Of a stretch of 64,000 nucleotides of DNA, positions 23,098-32,092 are shown in pieces. A program made the position numbers and the translations under genes. The notes under the pieces were generated by a model. It had not been told where the DNA came from. It was given only the letters and a program-made list of their open reading frames with translations, and ran no database searches. The DNA is taken from positions 1 through 64,000 of the forward strand of contig NZ_BSTL01000019.1 of assembly GCF_030269485.1 (NCBI RefSeq), written 5' to 3'. Position 1 is the stretch's first letter. Every line of letters begins with the position of its first letter. The DNA comes from Actinoplanes sp. NBRC 103695 (GTDB lineage: Bacteria; Actinomycetota; Actinomycetes; Mycobacteriales; Micromonosporaceae).

Positions 23098-25677
23098 GTG
23101 AGACGAATCCTGGTAGCCGCGTTCCTCAGCCTCGGGTTGCTGGCCACGCCCTCGATCGCGTACGCGGCGGCCGACCCGCTGCCCGCGCCCAAGGTCACGC
23201 CGATCCAGGTGACCGGCCCGGCCGCCGAACGGCTCAACCTGGTCATCCTGGGCGACGGTTACCAGGCCGACCAGCAGAGCCTGTTCCGTGCCGACGTCGA
23301 CCGGAACCTCGCCGTCATGTGGGCCACCGAGCCGTTCCGCAGCTACCGGGACTACGTCAACGTGTACGCCGTGGAGGTCGCCTCGAACGACTACGGCGTG
23401 CGCTGCGACCCGGACGGGCGGGTGCGCCACCCGGACGGCACGATCCGGGACACCGGCGAGCGTGAGGGTCCGATCGACACCAAGGACACCGCGCTGCGGA
23501 TGATCTTCCAGAATGGGTGTGCCGACCCGCTGGCCCGGGGCGTCGTCTACGGCGGCGCCCCGGTCGGCTGCGAGAGCAACCCCGGGCCGGCGCCGTGCGA
23601 GACCGGCAACCAGGCGCTCAACCGGATCGTGGACACCTATGTCGCGCCGGCGCTGGGCATCCCCCGCACGGCACAGAACCTGCAAACCCTCGCGATCTTC
23701 AACACTTTCACGTACGGCGGGATCGGCGGCACCCAGGCCACCACCTCGGGCGGCTCGCCGCAGGGGCCGCTGATCTCCCTGCACGAGATCGGGCATTCGC
23801 TGGGCACCCTGGCCGACGAGTACCCGTACAGCTCGCGGGACGTGGTGCGGCCCTGCTACACGGGACCGGAGCCGGGCAGCTTCCACCACACCGTCTACAC
23901 CGACGAGCAGCAGATGATCGCCGACCAGCACAAGTGGTTCCGGTGGCTGGGCGAGGAGAGCCTGTCCGGCGGGCGGATCGGGCTCCACGAGAGCGGCGGG
24001 ACGTACCCGTGCGGGCAGCGCCGGCCCAGCGAGCACTCGATGATGCGCTGGCTCGGCTTCGACTGGGACCAGATCGGGCGGGAGAACATGGTCGCCCGCA
24101 TCACCGGCCTGCGGAACGCCGGGCAGATGGTAGTCCGCAGCACGCAAGCCGCCCAACCGACAAAAGACAAAAACGCGATCATGCCACTCGCTTCGCTCGG
24201 ACACGACGCAGGCACGGTGCCCCGGGACAGCGTCCTCTGGGTCGAGGCCGGTCGCCCGCGGAACCACACGCTCGACTTCACCTGGCGGGCCGGCGGGAAC
24301 GTCATCGGCACCGGCCAGAACCTCGACCTGGGGCTCGCCGGTCTGACGCCCGGCACGGTCGTGCAGGTCGAGGTGCGCGATCCGGTCGGGCCCGACGGCA
24401 TCGACTGGGTACGCAACCCGTCCGCCAACAATGCCGCCGCCGACTCGGGATTCAACGGGCCGCGCTTCGTGCAGACCCGGTCGTGGACCGTCGGACCGGG
24501 TTACGCCCTGCCCTCCAGGCCCGCCGCCGAGGTCACCGCGTCGACCATCACCGGCCAGCCGGTCGCCCGCGACGAGATCGTCTTCGTGGAGACCAACCAC
24601 CCCGCCGACCGGATCGCCCGGGTGTCGTGGGCGCTCGACGGCCGGCCGGTGGCGAACCCGGCCAACAGCCGTACGCTCGACCTCGGCGCGAAGCGTCTCC
24701 CGGAGGGCAACCACACGCTGACCGCGACCGTCACCGACCGCGGAACCACCGACAGCGTGTCCTGGACGATCGACAACACGCCGCCGACCGCGGCACGCAC
24801 CCTGTCGGCGCCGCTGACCACGCTGCCCGGCCGGGTCGAGCACCCGGTCTACTTCGACGGCTGGGACATGTGGCTCGCGCCCGCCGACGACCAGCCCGGC
24901 CGCTACGTGGTCGGCCAGTTCCGGCTGGACGGCGACGGCTGGTTCAACTACTTCGGCTTCCCCGAGCGGCCGATGCCCGATTCGCCGTTCCACTTCAGCC
25001 ACTCCGGCACCGTGGTCAAGGCGCTGACGTACGGCAACCTCGGCACCGGCGGCCTGTCCCGGGCGGCGTTCGAGCAGACCCTGCCGGACGACCATCCCGC
25101 GGGCGGTTTCGTGCCCGGCTTCGGTACGCACACGGTGGAGCACCGCGCGATCGACCCGGCCGGCAACATCGGCCCCGCCGGCAGCTACCGGGCGACGGTC
25201 CTGCCCGGCGCCGCACCGGCGTGCACGACGACGCTGACCGGCAAGCAGTCCACGGTCGTCGCCGCGACCGGCGTCACCTGCCTGACCGACGCCCAGGTCC
25301 GGGGCGCGGTGACCGTCCGCCCCAGCGCGTCCCTGGTGGTCCGCGACAGCCGCATCGCGGGCGCCGTGAACGCGTCGGGCGCCGCGGCGGTGCAGATCTT
25401 CGGCAGCACCCTGGTCGGCGCGGTCCGCATCACGGGCACCACCCGCGACGTCACGATCGCCGGCGCCACGTTCAAGGGCGCGCTGGCCCTGCGCGACAAC
25501 ACCCAGGTCACGTCCAACGAGCGGTTCACCCGCCTGGCCGGGGCGTACGGCCCGATCCTGTCGGGCTCCCGCGTCACGGGCACGCTCACCTGCTCGGGCA
25601 ACAGCGCCAAGGTGGCTGACTTCGGCGCACCTACCGTGGTGACCGGGACGCGCACCGGGGACTGCGCCGGGGCCTGA
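23098..25677 (+). CDS. Secreted M64-family metallopeptidase
   Basis: An 859-residue exported protease. Signal peptide residues 1-24 ('AAFLSLGLLATPSIAYA'); IgA-peptidase M64 catalytic domain (about 45-350) with 'RLNLVILGDGYQADQ' at the N-terminal edge and zinc motif 'HEIGHSLGTLADEY' (H229, E230, H233). Ig-like repeats follow (about 400-560), then a region with 'HYFDGWDMW'-like Trp/Asp motifs, and a C-terminal parallel beta-helix-like stretch (about 705-855). The GTG at 23098 begins the signal peptide. It lies 28 bp after the hydrolase gene but has its own terminator hairpin. Extracellular protein degradation is the expected role. Confidence 0.83.
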   Translation: MRRILVAAFLSLGLLATPSIAYAAADPLPAPKVTPIQVTGPAAERLNLVILGDGYQADQQSLFRADVDRNLAVMWATEPFRSYRDYVNVYAVEVASNDYGVRCDPDGRVRHPDGTIRDTGEREGPIDTKDTALRMIFQNGCADPLARGVVYGGAPVGCESNPGPAPCETGNQALNRIVDTYVAPALGIPRTAQNLQTLAIFNTFTYGGIGGTQATTSGGSPQGPLISLHEIGHSLGTLADEYPYSSRDVVRPCYTGPEPGSFHHTVYTDEQQMIADQHKWFRWLGEESLSGGRIGLHESGGTYPCGQRRPSEHSMMRWLGFDWDQIGRENMVARITGLRNAGQMVVRSTQAAQPTKDKNAIMPLASLGHDAGTVPRDSVLWVEAGRPRNHTLDFTWRAGGNVIGTGQNLDLGLAGLTPGTVVQVEVRDPVGPDGIDWVRNPSANNAAADSGFNGPRFVQTRSWTVGPGYALPSRPAAEVTASTITGQPVARDEIVFVETNHPADRIARVSWALDGRPVANPANSRTLDLGAKRLPEGNHTLTATVTDRGTTDSVSWTIDNTPPTAARTLSAPLTTLPGRVEHPVYFDGWDMWLAPADDQPGRYVVGQFRLDGDGWFNYFGFPERPMPDSPFHFSHSGTVVKALTYGNLGTGGLSRAAFEQTLPDDHPAGGFVPGFGTHTVEHRAIDPAGNIGPAGSYRATVLPGAAPACTTTLTGKQSTVVAATGVTCLTDAQVRGAVTVRPSASLVVRDSRIAGAVNASGAAAVQIFGSTLVGAVRITGTTRDVTIAGATFKGALALRDNTQVTSNERFTRLAGAYGPILSGSRVTGTLTCSGNSAKVADFGAPTVVTGTRTGDCAGA

Positions 25678-25682
25678 CCGAC

Positions 25683-25719
25683 CGCTCCCGCCGCGCCCTG
25701 CCTCCGCGCGGCGGGAGCG
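25683..25719 (+). terminator. Intrinsic terminator hairpin of the M64 gene
   Basis: Perfect 13-bp arms CGCTCCCGCCGCG (25683-25695) and CGCGGCGGGAGCG (25707-25719) around an 11-nt loop, starting six bases after the stop codon. It lacks a T-tract, which is usual in this GC range. Confidence 0.75.
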
Positions 25720-25740
25720 ATCACGCCGCACCCCGCGTCC

Positions 25741-25852
25741 GCCGGAACGATCCCGCCGCGGCCCCGCCTCCGCCGGAACGATCCCGCCGCGGCCCCGCCT
25801 CCGCCGGAACGATCCCGCCGCGGCCCCGCCTCCGCCGGAACGATCCCGCCGC
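25741..25852. repeat. 31-bp intergenic tandem repeats
   Basis: Units start at 25741, 25772, 25803 and 25834 (the last partial) and are nearly identical. A shorter related piece precedes them. The array lies between a terminator and the LLM gene and encodes nothing recognisable. Confidence 0.85.
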
Positions 25853-25919
25853 GCCACTTCGCCGCGCCCACTTCGGGTTGGGCGGGTTGGGGTGGGCGGG
25901 TGCCGGGGTATCAGGGGGC

Positions 25920-26876
25920 ATGACCGAGTTCGGCATTCACTGCTCCCATGAACAGATTCCGCCCACCGCGCTGCTCGAGGCGGTGGTCGCCGCCGAACGG
26001 GCGGGCTTCGACGCCGCCATGTGTTCGGACCACTTCTCGCCGTGGAGCGCCCGGCAGGGTGAGTCGGCGTTCGCCTGGTCGTGGCTGGGCGCCGCGCTCC
26101 AGGCCACGAACCTGTCCTTCGGCGTGGTGAACGCGCCCGGCCAGCGTTACCACCCGGCGATCATCGCCCAGGCCATCGGCACGCTGGGCTCGATGTACCC
26201 GGGCCGCTTCTGGGCGGCGATGGGCACCGGCGAGTACAGCAACGAGCACATCACCGGCGAGAAGTGGCCGCGTAAGGAGGTCCGCAACGCCCGCCTGCTC
26301 GAGTGTGTCGACGTCATCCGCGACATGCTCGACGGCCAGGAGGTGTCCCGCGACGGCCTGGTGAAGGTCGACCGGGCCCGCCTGTGGACCCGCCCCGACT
26401 CGCCGCCCCCGCTGATCGGCGCCGCGGTGAGCGTCGAGACGGCCAGGTGGTGCGCCTCCTGGGCCGACGGCCTGGTCACCGTGAACGCCCCCGAGGAGCG
26501 CCTGCGCGAGATGATCGCCGCCTACCGGGACGCCGGCGGCCGCGGCCCGATCTGCCTCCAGGTGCACCTGAGCTGGGCGCCGACCCAGAAGGAGGCCGAG
26601 GAGATCGCCCACGACCAGTGGCGCGGCAACATCTTCCAGCCGCCGGTCTGCTGGGATCTGGCGACGGCCGAGGAGTTCGACGTCGTCTCGGAGAACGTGA
26701 CCGTCGACCAGGTCGCCAAGGTCGTGAACATCTCCGCCGATCTGGAGCAGCACACCGAGTGGCTCCGGGGTTACATCGGGCTCGGCTTCGACCGCCTCTA
26801 CCTGCACCATGTCGGTCAGGACCTGCGCCCCTTCATCGAGGCGTTCGGCGCGAAGGTCCTCCCGGCCCTCCGCTGA
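25920..26876 (+). CDS. LLM-class flavin/F420-dependent oxidoreductase
   Basis: A 318-residue TIM-barrel oxidoreductase of the luciferase-like family. 'EFGIHCSHEQIPPTALLEAV' and 'AAERAGFDAAMCSDHFSPW' match the N-terminal strand and helix of the TIGR03885/TIGR03557 group; 'PGRFWAAMGTGEYSNEHI' is the cofactor loop and 'WADGLVTVNAPEERLREMI' is near the C-terminal barrel. Members use F420 or flavin. The ATG at 25920 follows GGGGG. No functional partner nearby; substrate unknown. Confidence 0.85.
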   Translation: MTEFGIHCSHEQIPPTALLEAVVAAERAGFDAAMCSDHFSPWSARQGESAFAWSWLGAALQATNLSFGVVNAPGQRYHPAIIAQAIGTLGSMYPGRFWAAMGTGEYSNEHITGEKWPRKEVRNARLLECVDVIRDMLDGQEVSRDGLVKVDRARLWTRPDSPPPLIGAAVSVETARWCASWADGLVTVNAPEERLREMIAAYRDAGGRGPICLQVHLSWAPTQKEAEEIAHDQWRGNIFQPPVCWDLATAEEFDVVSENVTVDQVAKVVNISADLEQHTEWLRGYIGLGFDRLYLHHVGQDLRPFIEAFGAKVLPALR

Positions 26877-27000
26877 AGACCCGGAGATGCTGACGACGCG
26901 GAGATGCTGACGACCCGGAGATCCGGTCACGGAAACGGGATCGTGTAGCCGGGGTCCCCGCTGCGGGCCGGGCGACCCAGGCCGCGGCCCAGCCGGGCCC

Positions 27001-27078
27001 GCGCGCCGGGCGGGCGTGGGCGGCGGTCAGGCCGGGCTCGCGCGCCGGGCGGGCGCGGGCGGCGGTCAGGCCGGGCTC
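27001..27078. repeat. 39-bp tandem duplication at the 3' end of a membrane protein gene
   Basis: Two copies (27001-27039 and 27040-27078) differ at one base. The second copy contains the stop codon of the minus-strand membrane protein, so the duplication has added a dispensable copy after the gene. Upstream, at 26877-26925, a CGGAGATGCTGACGAC-type motif is also repeated. Confidence 0.75.
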
Positions 27079-27665
27079 GCGGCGGCGCGGCGGGCGGGAC
27101 CCGTCGCGGTGTAGGCGATCAGGCCGGCCAGGGCGAGCACCGCCGCCGTGACGGCCGCCGGGCGGCTGTCCGGCGGCTGGTGCTGCCAGGTGGCGATCTC
27201 GGCGAACAACGGCGTGTTTTGCGGGAACATGGTCGCCGCCATGGTCCAGATCAGCGGGAGGAACCACGATCGGGCCGGCCCGGCGACCGCCGCGCCCAGG
27301 GCGATCAGGCCGAGCAGCCCGGCCGCGTCCCGGACCACGACCGCGGGGGGGCCGAAGCGGGCGCCCGTCGCCTGGGTCACCAGCACGAGGGCGACGATCA
27401 CGGCCAGGGCGGCGATCAGATGCGCGGCACGCCGGGGCGGCCAGGGCAGCGCGGCGGTCCGCTCCACCTCGTCGTCGGCCGAGCTCAGTGTGTGGGTGAT
27501 GCCGGCCGCCAGCACCAGCACGGTCATGATCACCAGCCACGAGGCCGCGTCGCGCTCGTCGGAGCTGATCGACCACAGGGTCCACATCAGAGCGGTGCCG
27601 CCCGCGGCCACGGCCAGTGCCAGCGGCACCCGCCGTGACCGCAGGTAGAGGGTCAGGAACCTCAC
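27066..27665 (-). CDS. ABC-operon integral membrane protein
   Basis: A 199-residue protein with about five or six hydrophobic segments ('VPLALAVAAGGTALMW', 'WLVIMTVLVLAAGIT', 'LIAALAVIVALVLVT', 'AAGLLGLIALGAAVAGP', 'AVTAAVLALAGLIAYTA'). No recognised family. Its GTG start overlaps the permease stop in a GTGA quartet, so it is the last gene of the sigma factor/ABC operon and probably a transporter subunit. Confidence 0.75.
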   Translation of the reverse strand: MRFLTLYLRSRRVPLALAVAAGGTALMWTLWSISSDERDAASWLVIMTVLVLAAGITHTLSSADDEVERTAALPWPPRRAAHLIAALAVIVALVLVTQATGARFGPPAVVVRDAAGLLGLIALGAAVAGPARSWFLPLIWTMAATMFPQNTPLFAEIATWQHQPPDSRPAAVTAAVLALAGLIAYTATGPARRAAASPA

Positions 27666-28993
27666 GGGGCCTTCCTCGTCAGGATGGTGCTCGCGTCCTG
27701 GCAGGTCAGCACCGCCTGCCGCACGGCTGTCACGCGGGCCAGCGCCTCCTTCTCCGGGAGCTTCCGCAGGCCCTGCCAGAGCACGATGGCCTCCTGGTTG
27801 ACCTCCGCCTCCTCGCCGGGCTCGGCGACCGGCTCGCGGCCGGACAGCCACGATCCGACAGCGCGTGAGACCTCCCACGGCGCACCGCCGCCCTCGCAGT
27901 GCCTCCCGTCCGCCCCGGCGTTGTCGAGCATCCGCGGAACCACGCGGCCGGGCCAGGCCAGATGGCCCTCACGGTCGATGCTGACCGGGATGTCCACGAC
28001 CGTGGGCGGCAATGCGGGCGGCCGGGTGTTGAAGTCGGCGCGGTCGAAGTGGTCCACGATGATCTCCTGTGCCGTGGTCGGCGCGCCGGGCACCTTCGCC
28101 AGGAACGCGAGCGCCTCCCGGGCCTTCGGCGTCACCTCGGGCAGCAGCCCCTCATGAGCTCGGCCGACGCAGACCTTCGGCGTGTCGGACGTGCACACAA
28201 GCTGCTGCGCCACCGGGTCGGTCAACGGGTAGACGTAGTCGTCCCCGCGGGGCATGATCGCCGCGCCGACGCCGACGCCGAGCACCAGCGGGAGCAGGGC
28301 GGTCAGGCGGGTACGCCAGCCCCGCGTCGCCAGGAGCACCACCGCGGTGCCGGCCAGCGCGGCCATCCAGAGCGCCTGGGCGGCGCTGACCCGGCCGGGC
28401 ACGGTCTGGAAGTCGTGGAACATGCTCATGTCGTTCATCGGCGAGATCAGGGCGCCGAGCCACTCCGGCAGGGCGAAGGGCAGCGGGAACAGCAGGCCCA
28501 GCCCGGCGACCCCGAGCAGCGGGGCGGTCACCGGCGACGGCAGCAACCGGCCGATCGCCAGTCCCAGCCAGGCGGCCGCCACCAGCGAGAGGGCACCGAC
28601 CGCGGCGACCACGAAGACCGTCGGCGGCAGGTAGCTGGCCGTGGACCAGATCCAGGGCGCGGCGACCGCGATCAGCACGGTGTATCCCAGGGCCACCGTC
28701 AGGCCCAGCGCGCCGAGCGTGGGGGCGGCCCGCTGCAGCCGGGGCCGGGAGGTGCTGGCGAACAGCTCGTCCACCCGCGACCGGTGCTCGCGGCGGGCCT
28801 GGTAGGCGCCGGCGGCGATCGCCAGCGGCCAGAGCAGCACGAGGTATTCGCGCTGGGTGGTGACCAGCTGCATCCAGCCGCCCGCCCAGCGCTGTGGTGC
28901 GGCGTACAGCATGATCGTGCCGACCAGCACCACCATGACCGTGGTGGCCAGCCCGAAGGAGCGGCGCAGCTCGATGCGCAGGATGCGGCTCAT
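27662..28993 (-). CDS. ABC-type exporter permease with extracellular domain
   Basis: A 443-residue protein with about six membrane helices in the first 285 residues (for example 'LRRSFGLATTVMVVLVGTIM' and 'LGVAGLGLLFPLPFALP'), then an extracytoplasmic domain of about 150 residues with cysteines ('QQLVCTSDTPKVCVGRAHEG'). It overlaps the ABC ATPase stop by 4 bp. ABC-2-type permeases with an added extracellular domain are often found with ECF-regulated stress exporters; the substrate cannot be inferred. Confidence 0.78.
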   Translation of the reverse strand: MSRILRIELRRSFGLATTVMVVLVGTIMLYAAPQRWAGGWMQLVTTQREYLVLLWPLAIAAGAYQARREHRSRVDELFASTSRPRLQRAAPTLGALGLTVALGYTVLIAVAAPWIWSTASYLPPTVFVVAAVGALSLVAAAWLGLAIGRLLPSPVTAPLLGVAGLGLLFPLPFALPEWLGALISPMNDMSMFHDFQTVPGRVSAAQALWMAALAGTAVVLLATRGWRTRLTALLPLVLGVGVGAAIMPRGDDYVYPLTDPVAQQLVCTSDTPKVCVGRAHEGLLPEVTPKAREALAFLAKVPGAPTTAQEIIVDHFDRADFNTRPPALPPTVVDIPVSIDREGHLAWPGRVVPRMLDNAGADGRHCEGGGAPWEVSRAVGSWLSGREPVAEPGEEAEVNQEAIVLWQGLRKLPEKEALARVTAVRQAVLTCQDASTILTRKAP

Positions 28994-29793
28994 CGGACGG
29001 CCTCCTGGGCGCGGTGCCGGCGCAGCAGGGCGGAGTAGCCGCGCTCGGTCGGGCTGTCCCCGGCGCCGCCCTCGTGGCCGTACGCCGCGAGGGTGTCGGG
29101 GGTGCCCTGGAAGACCAGCCGGCCCTCGTTGATCAGGACCACGTCGGTGCACGCCACCGCGACGTCCTCGACCAGATGTGTGGAGACCAGCACGCAGCTG
29201 TCCACGCCCAGGTCCCGGATCAGCTCGCGGAACTCGAGCCGCTGTTCCGGGTCGAGTCCGACGGTGGGTTCGTCGAGCAGCAGGACCGACGGGTCGTTGA
29301 CGATCGCCTGGGCGATGCCGGCCCGGCGCTGCATGCCGCCGGACAGCGTCTTCATCCGCGCGCCCGCTTTGGCCGCGAGCCCGACCCGGTCGATCGCCCG
29401 CTGCACCGCGTCGGGGATCGCGGCCTTGGGCATCTCCTTGAGCCAGGCCATGTACTCCACGAACTCGCGCACCGTGAACCGTGGGTAGAACCCGAACTGC
29501 TGCGGGAGATAGCCGATGCCCCGGCGGACCCGGCGCAGGTCGGTGTGCTCGTCCGCCGCGTGCCCGAGCAGCGTGAGCCGCCCACCGGCGGGTTTCACCA
29601 CGGTCGCGAGCGCCCGCATCAGTGTGGTCTTGCCGGCGCCGTTGGGCCCGAGCAGCCCGTGCACGCCCGTCCCGAGGGCCAGGTCGAGCCCGTCGACGGC
29701 CAGGTGCCGTCCGGCGCGCACCCGCAACTCCTCGGCATGCACCGCCCAGGCATATCCGGTCGGCGCCGTCTCGGCCGCACTCACCGCGCGCAT
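28990..29793 (-). CDS. ABC transporter ATP-binding protein
   Basis: A 267-residue nucleotide-binding subunit. Walker A is 'GLLGPNGAGKTTLMRALATV' (K about residue 56), the Q-loop is 'IGYLPQQFGFYP', the signature is 'LSGGMQRRAGIAQAI', Walker B is 'SVLLLDEPTVGLDPEQR' and the H-loop is 'LVSTHLVEDV'. It starts at ATG 29793 with GGAGG eight bases upstream, and the following permease overlaps by 4 bp. Forms an exporter with the next two genes. Confidence 0.92.
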   Translation of the reverse strand: MRAVSAAETAPTGYAWAVHAEELRVRAGRHLAVDGLDLALGTGVHGLLGPNGAGKTTLMRALATVVKPAGGRLTLLGHAADEHTDLRRVRRGIGYLPQQFGFYPRFTVREFVEYMAWLKEMPKAAIPDAVQRAIDRVGLAAKAGARMKTLSGGMQRRAGIAQAIVNDPSVLLLDEPTVGLDPEQRLEFRELIRDLGVDSCVLVSTHLVEDVAVACTDVVLINEGRLVFQGTPDTLAAYGHEGGAGDSPTERGYSALLRRHRAQEAVR

Positions 29794-29840
29794 CGAAGGT
29801 CCTCCATCAGTCGGCAGGGAAGGGAAACGGAAGGGAAGGG

Positions 29841-30644
29841 TCAGTTGGTGCTGGACAAGCGCCGGAAGCTGTCCGCCCGGGTCAGGGCCAGCCCGGCCAT
29901 GGCCACCGTGACGAGAACCCAGACGCCGAGGCTGTCGGGTCGGAGCAGCACTGGCAGGTCTTCGGTGATCAGGCTCGGGGTGAGCACGGCGAGCACCCAC
30001 GCGCCGGCCAGCCCGGCCGCGGCCCGCCGCACGCCGATGACGGCGCCCAGCGCGATCGTGGCGGCGGTGAACGCCAGGCAGGGCACCAGCGTGAGCGCCA
30101 CCGGGGCGCCCGCCCCGAGACCGGCCAGGGCGAGCAGCGGAACGGCCACCAGGAGCACTCCGAGCGTGCGCCGCAGCAGCATGGTCAGGCCGGCCGCCGG
30201 GGTGCCGGCGATCAGCTCCCAGGCCGGGTCGTGCCGCCGGCTCCAGGCCGCCGCCACGGCGGGCAGCGGCGCCACCGGGGCGATCAGGAGGACCACCGAC
30301 GGCAACGCCGGCATCGCGGTCTCCAGCAGCAGCGCGGTCACCAGCAGCCCGGCCGTCATGGAGAGCCAGGGCAGCAGCGACCAGACCATCCACCGGCGGC
30401 GGGCGGCCGACCAGGTGCGTGCCCGGCGGGCGGGCGAGGGACCGGACTCGATCTCGACGGAGAGACTCGTCGCGACGCGGTCGAGCAGGGCCAGGGTGTC
30501 GGCGGGCGCACCGCCGGCGACGCGTGCCCGGCACTCGGCACAGGTCTCCAGATGAACCTCCACCGACCAGAGCGTGGCCTCGTCGAGGTCGGTCGCGCCG
30601 GCCGCATAACCCACGATCAGGGCGGCATCGGGATGCGTGGTCAT
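29841..30644 (-). CDS. Anti-sigma factor with zinc-finger and membrane domain
   Basis: A 267-residue zf-HC2-type anti-sigma factor. The N-terminal zinc motif is 'VEVHLETCAECRARVAGG' (HxxxCxxC) at about residues 28-45, followed by a linker and six hydrophobic segments. It overlaps the ECF sigma gene by 4 bp. Role inferred from the family: binds and holds the sigma factor at the membrane until a stress signal releases it. Confidence 0.85.
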   Translation of the reverse strand: MTTHPDAALIVGYAAGATDLDEATLWSVEVHLETCAECRARVAGGAPADTLALLDRVATSLSVEIESGPSPARRARTWSAARRRWMVWSLLPWLSMTAGLLVTALLLETAMPALPSVVLLIAPVAPLPAVAAAWSRRHDPAWELIAGTPAAGLTMLLRRTLGVLLVAVPLLALAGLGAGAPVALTLVPCLAFTAATIALGAVIGVRRAAAGLAGAWVLAVLTPSLITEDLPVLLRPDSLGVWVLVTVAMAGLALTRADSFRRLSSTN

Positions 30645-31192
30645 GACAGCGCCTCCCGCAGGGCGATCCGGGCGCGGCGGGCGCGGGTCTTGACCGTGCC
30701 CTCCGGGACGTTGAGGAGGAGCGCCGTGTCGCGGACCGACATCCCGTCGAGGACCATCGCCCGCAGCACCTCACGCAGCTCGGGCGGCAGCTCGAGCAGC
30801 GCCCGCTCGAGGTCCTGACCGACGCGACCGGCCATCACCTCGTCCTCCGCGGCGGGTGCGGTGGTCTCGGCCAGCGGCACCGGTGGCACCTGCGCCTGCC
30901 GGGCACGCCGGCGGAACGCGTCGACCAGCCGGTTGGCCGCGATCGTCCACAGCCAGCCCACCGCGGTGCCGTCGGCGGCCTGCCCGGCGAAGCTGCCGGC
31001 CGCCCGCCACACCGCCAGGTAGGTCTCCTGGAGCACGTCGGCGACGACATCCTCGTCGGAGCAGCGCCGCCGCAGGCGCACGGCGAGCCACGGCGACGTG
31101 CGCCGGTAGAACTCGTCGAACGCGTGCCGATCGCCCTCCGCTGCGCGGCGGACCAGCTCGGCCTCGTCCAGGCTTCCTCTCACACCAGGCAA
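30641..31192 (-). CDS. ECF RNA polymerase sigma factor
   Basis: A 183-residue sigma-70 group 4 protein. Region 2: 'FDEFYRRTSPWLAVRL' to 'VVADVLQETYLAVWRAAGSF'; region 4: 'LPPELREVLRAMVLDGMSV' and 'TALLLNVPEGTVKTRARRAR'. Leads a five-gene operon of sigma, anti-sigma, ABC ATPase, permease and membrane protein. The sigma factor likely controls this operon; no autoregulatory promoter is evident. Confidence 0.92.
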   Translation of the reverse strand: MPGVRGSLDEAELVRRAAEGDRHAFDEFYRRTSPWLAVRLRRRCSDEDVVADVLQETYLAVWRAAGSFAGQAADGTAVGWLWTIAANRLVDAFRRRARQAQVPPVPLAETTAPAAEDEVMAGRVGQDLERALLELPPELREVLRAMVLDGMSVRDTALLLNVPEGTVKTRARRARIALREALS

Positions 31193-31237
31193 GACGATCC
31201 GCCGGGCGTCACGGTTCTCGATTCGCAGTGACCTGCG

Positions 31238-32056
31238 TCACCCGCGATGATGCCGCTTCACGTACGTGTACCCCGGCTCCAGCGTGTCGGCCGAGGACTC
31301 CTCGTGCAGCGTGACCTGCCGTTCCGAGGCGTGCGCGCCGGGCGGGAGCTTGCGGACGAAGCCGTTCACCCAGTGCTCGGCACGGTCGTCGCCGACCGGC
31401 ACCGGCTCGACCAGCGGCGCGTAGAAGAGCATCTCGGCCTCCTTCTGCCCGGCCATCGCGGGATAGGAGGGATAGCCGGAGGAGTCGACGCTGCCCGTCA
31501 CCCGGGTCAGGTAGCCCTCGCGGATCAACTGGTCGAGCGCGTTGTCCAGCAGGAACGCGCCGCGCTGGCCCCGGCCCAGCCCGGCGAGCCTGGCCACCGC
31601 CGAGGAGGCGAGCGCCGCGCTGCCGTCGTCGAAGATGCGCCCCTGCCGGCGGACGGCATGCAGGACCTTTCCCCGGTTCGAGGTACCCGCGTCGTACTCC
31701 CGGGTGACGACCTTCGGGTCGTACTCGTGGAAATAGTCCAGTCCGTCCACCCGCACCGGCTCGTCCAGGGGCACGGTCCGCACCACCACCTGGTCTTTTC
31801 CGCTCCAGGTCACGGTGACGTGGACGCCCGGCCGCAGATCGGACGGCCACGTGATGCCGTCGAACTGCCACTCGACGTCCTGCCGGAGGACCGACGGGAA
31901 CTCGTGCCGGACCGAGGTGAGGCCGCGCTCCCGATGCTCGAGCACGACCGTGACAGCCGACTCGCCCAACGAGGCGACGCATTCCTCCGGGGCCGCACAG
32001 ACCCCGGCGGAGAGGTCGGCGCGCCAGAGCGCGAGACGACGAGAGACCGTACGCAT
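31238..32056 (-). CDS. Hypothetical protein
   Basis: A 272-residue soluble protein without recognised domains. It has 'RPGVHVTVTWSGKDQVVVRT' and repeated beta-strand patterns, and the C-terminal half contains 'GYLTRVTGSVDSSGYPSYPA'. Two cysteines lie near the N terminus. No partner genes: it starts divergently to nothing and follows the SDR gene on the same strand after 36 bp, so may share its transcript. Confidence 0.7.
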   Translation of the reverse strand: MRTVSRRLALWRADLSAGVCAAPEECVASLGESAVTVVLEHRERGLTSVRHEFPSVLRQDVEWQFDGITWPSDLRPGVHVTVTWSGKDQVVVRTVPLDEPVRVDGLDYFHEYDPKVVTREYDAGTSNRGKVLHAVRRQGRIFDDGSAALASSAVARLAGLGRGQRGAFLLDNALDQLIREGYLTRVTGSVDSSGYPSYPAMAGQKEAEMLFYAPLVEPVPVGDDRAEHWVNGFVRKLPPGAHASERQVTLHEESSADTLEPGYTYVKRHHRG

Positions 32057-32092
32057 GCGGGAAATCTACTGGGTGAGGTGCGGGAGCATCAC

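Noticed and set aside
25741-25852. CRISPR or origin iterons
   Set aside because: No spacers, and no replication gene or A/T-rich unwinding region nearby.
23029-25857. 942-residue minus-strand frame
   Set aside because: Antisense shadow of the M64 peptidase.
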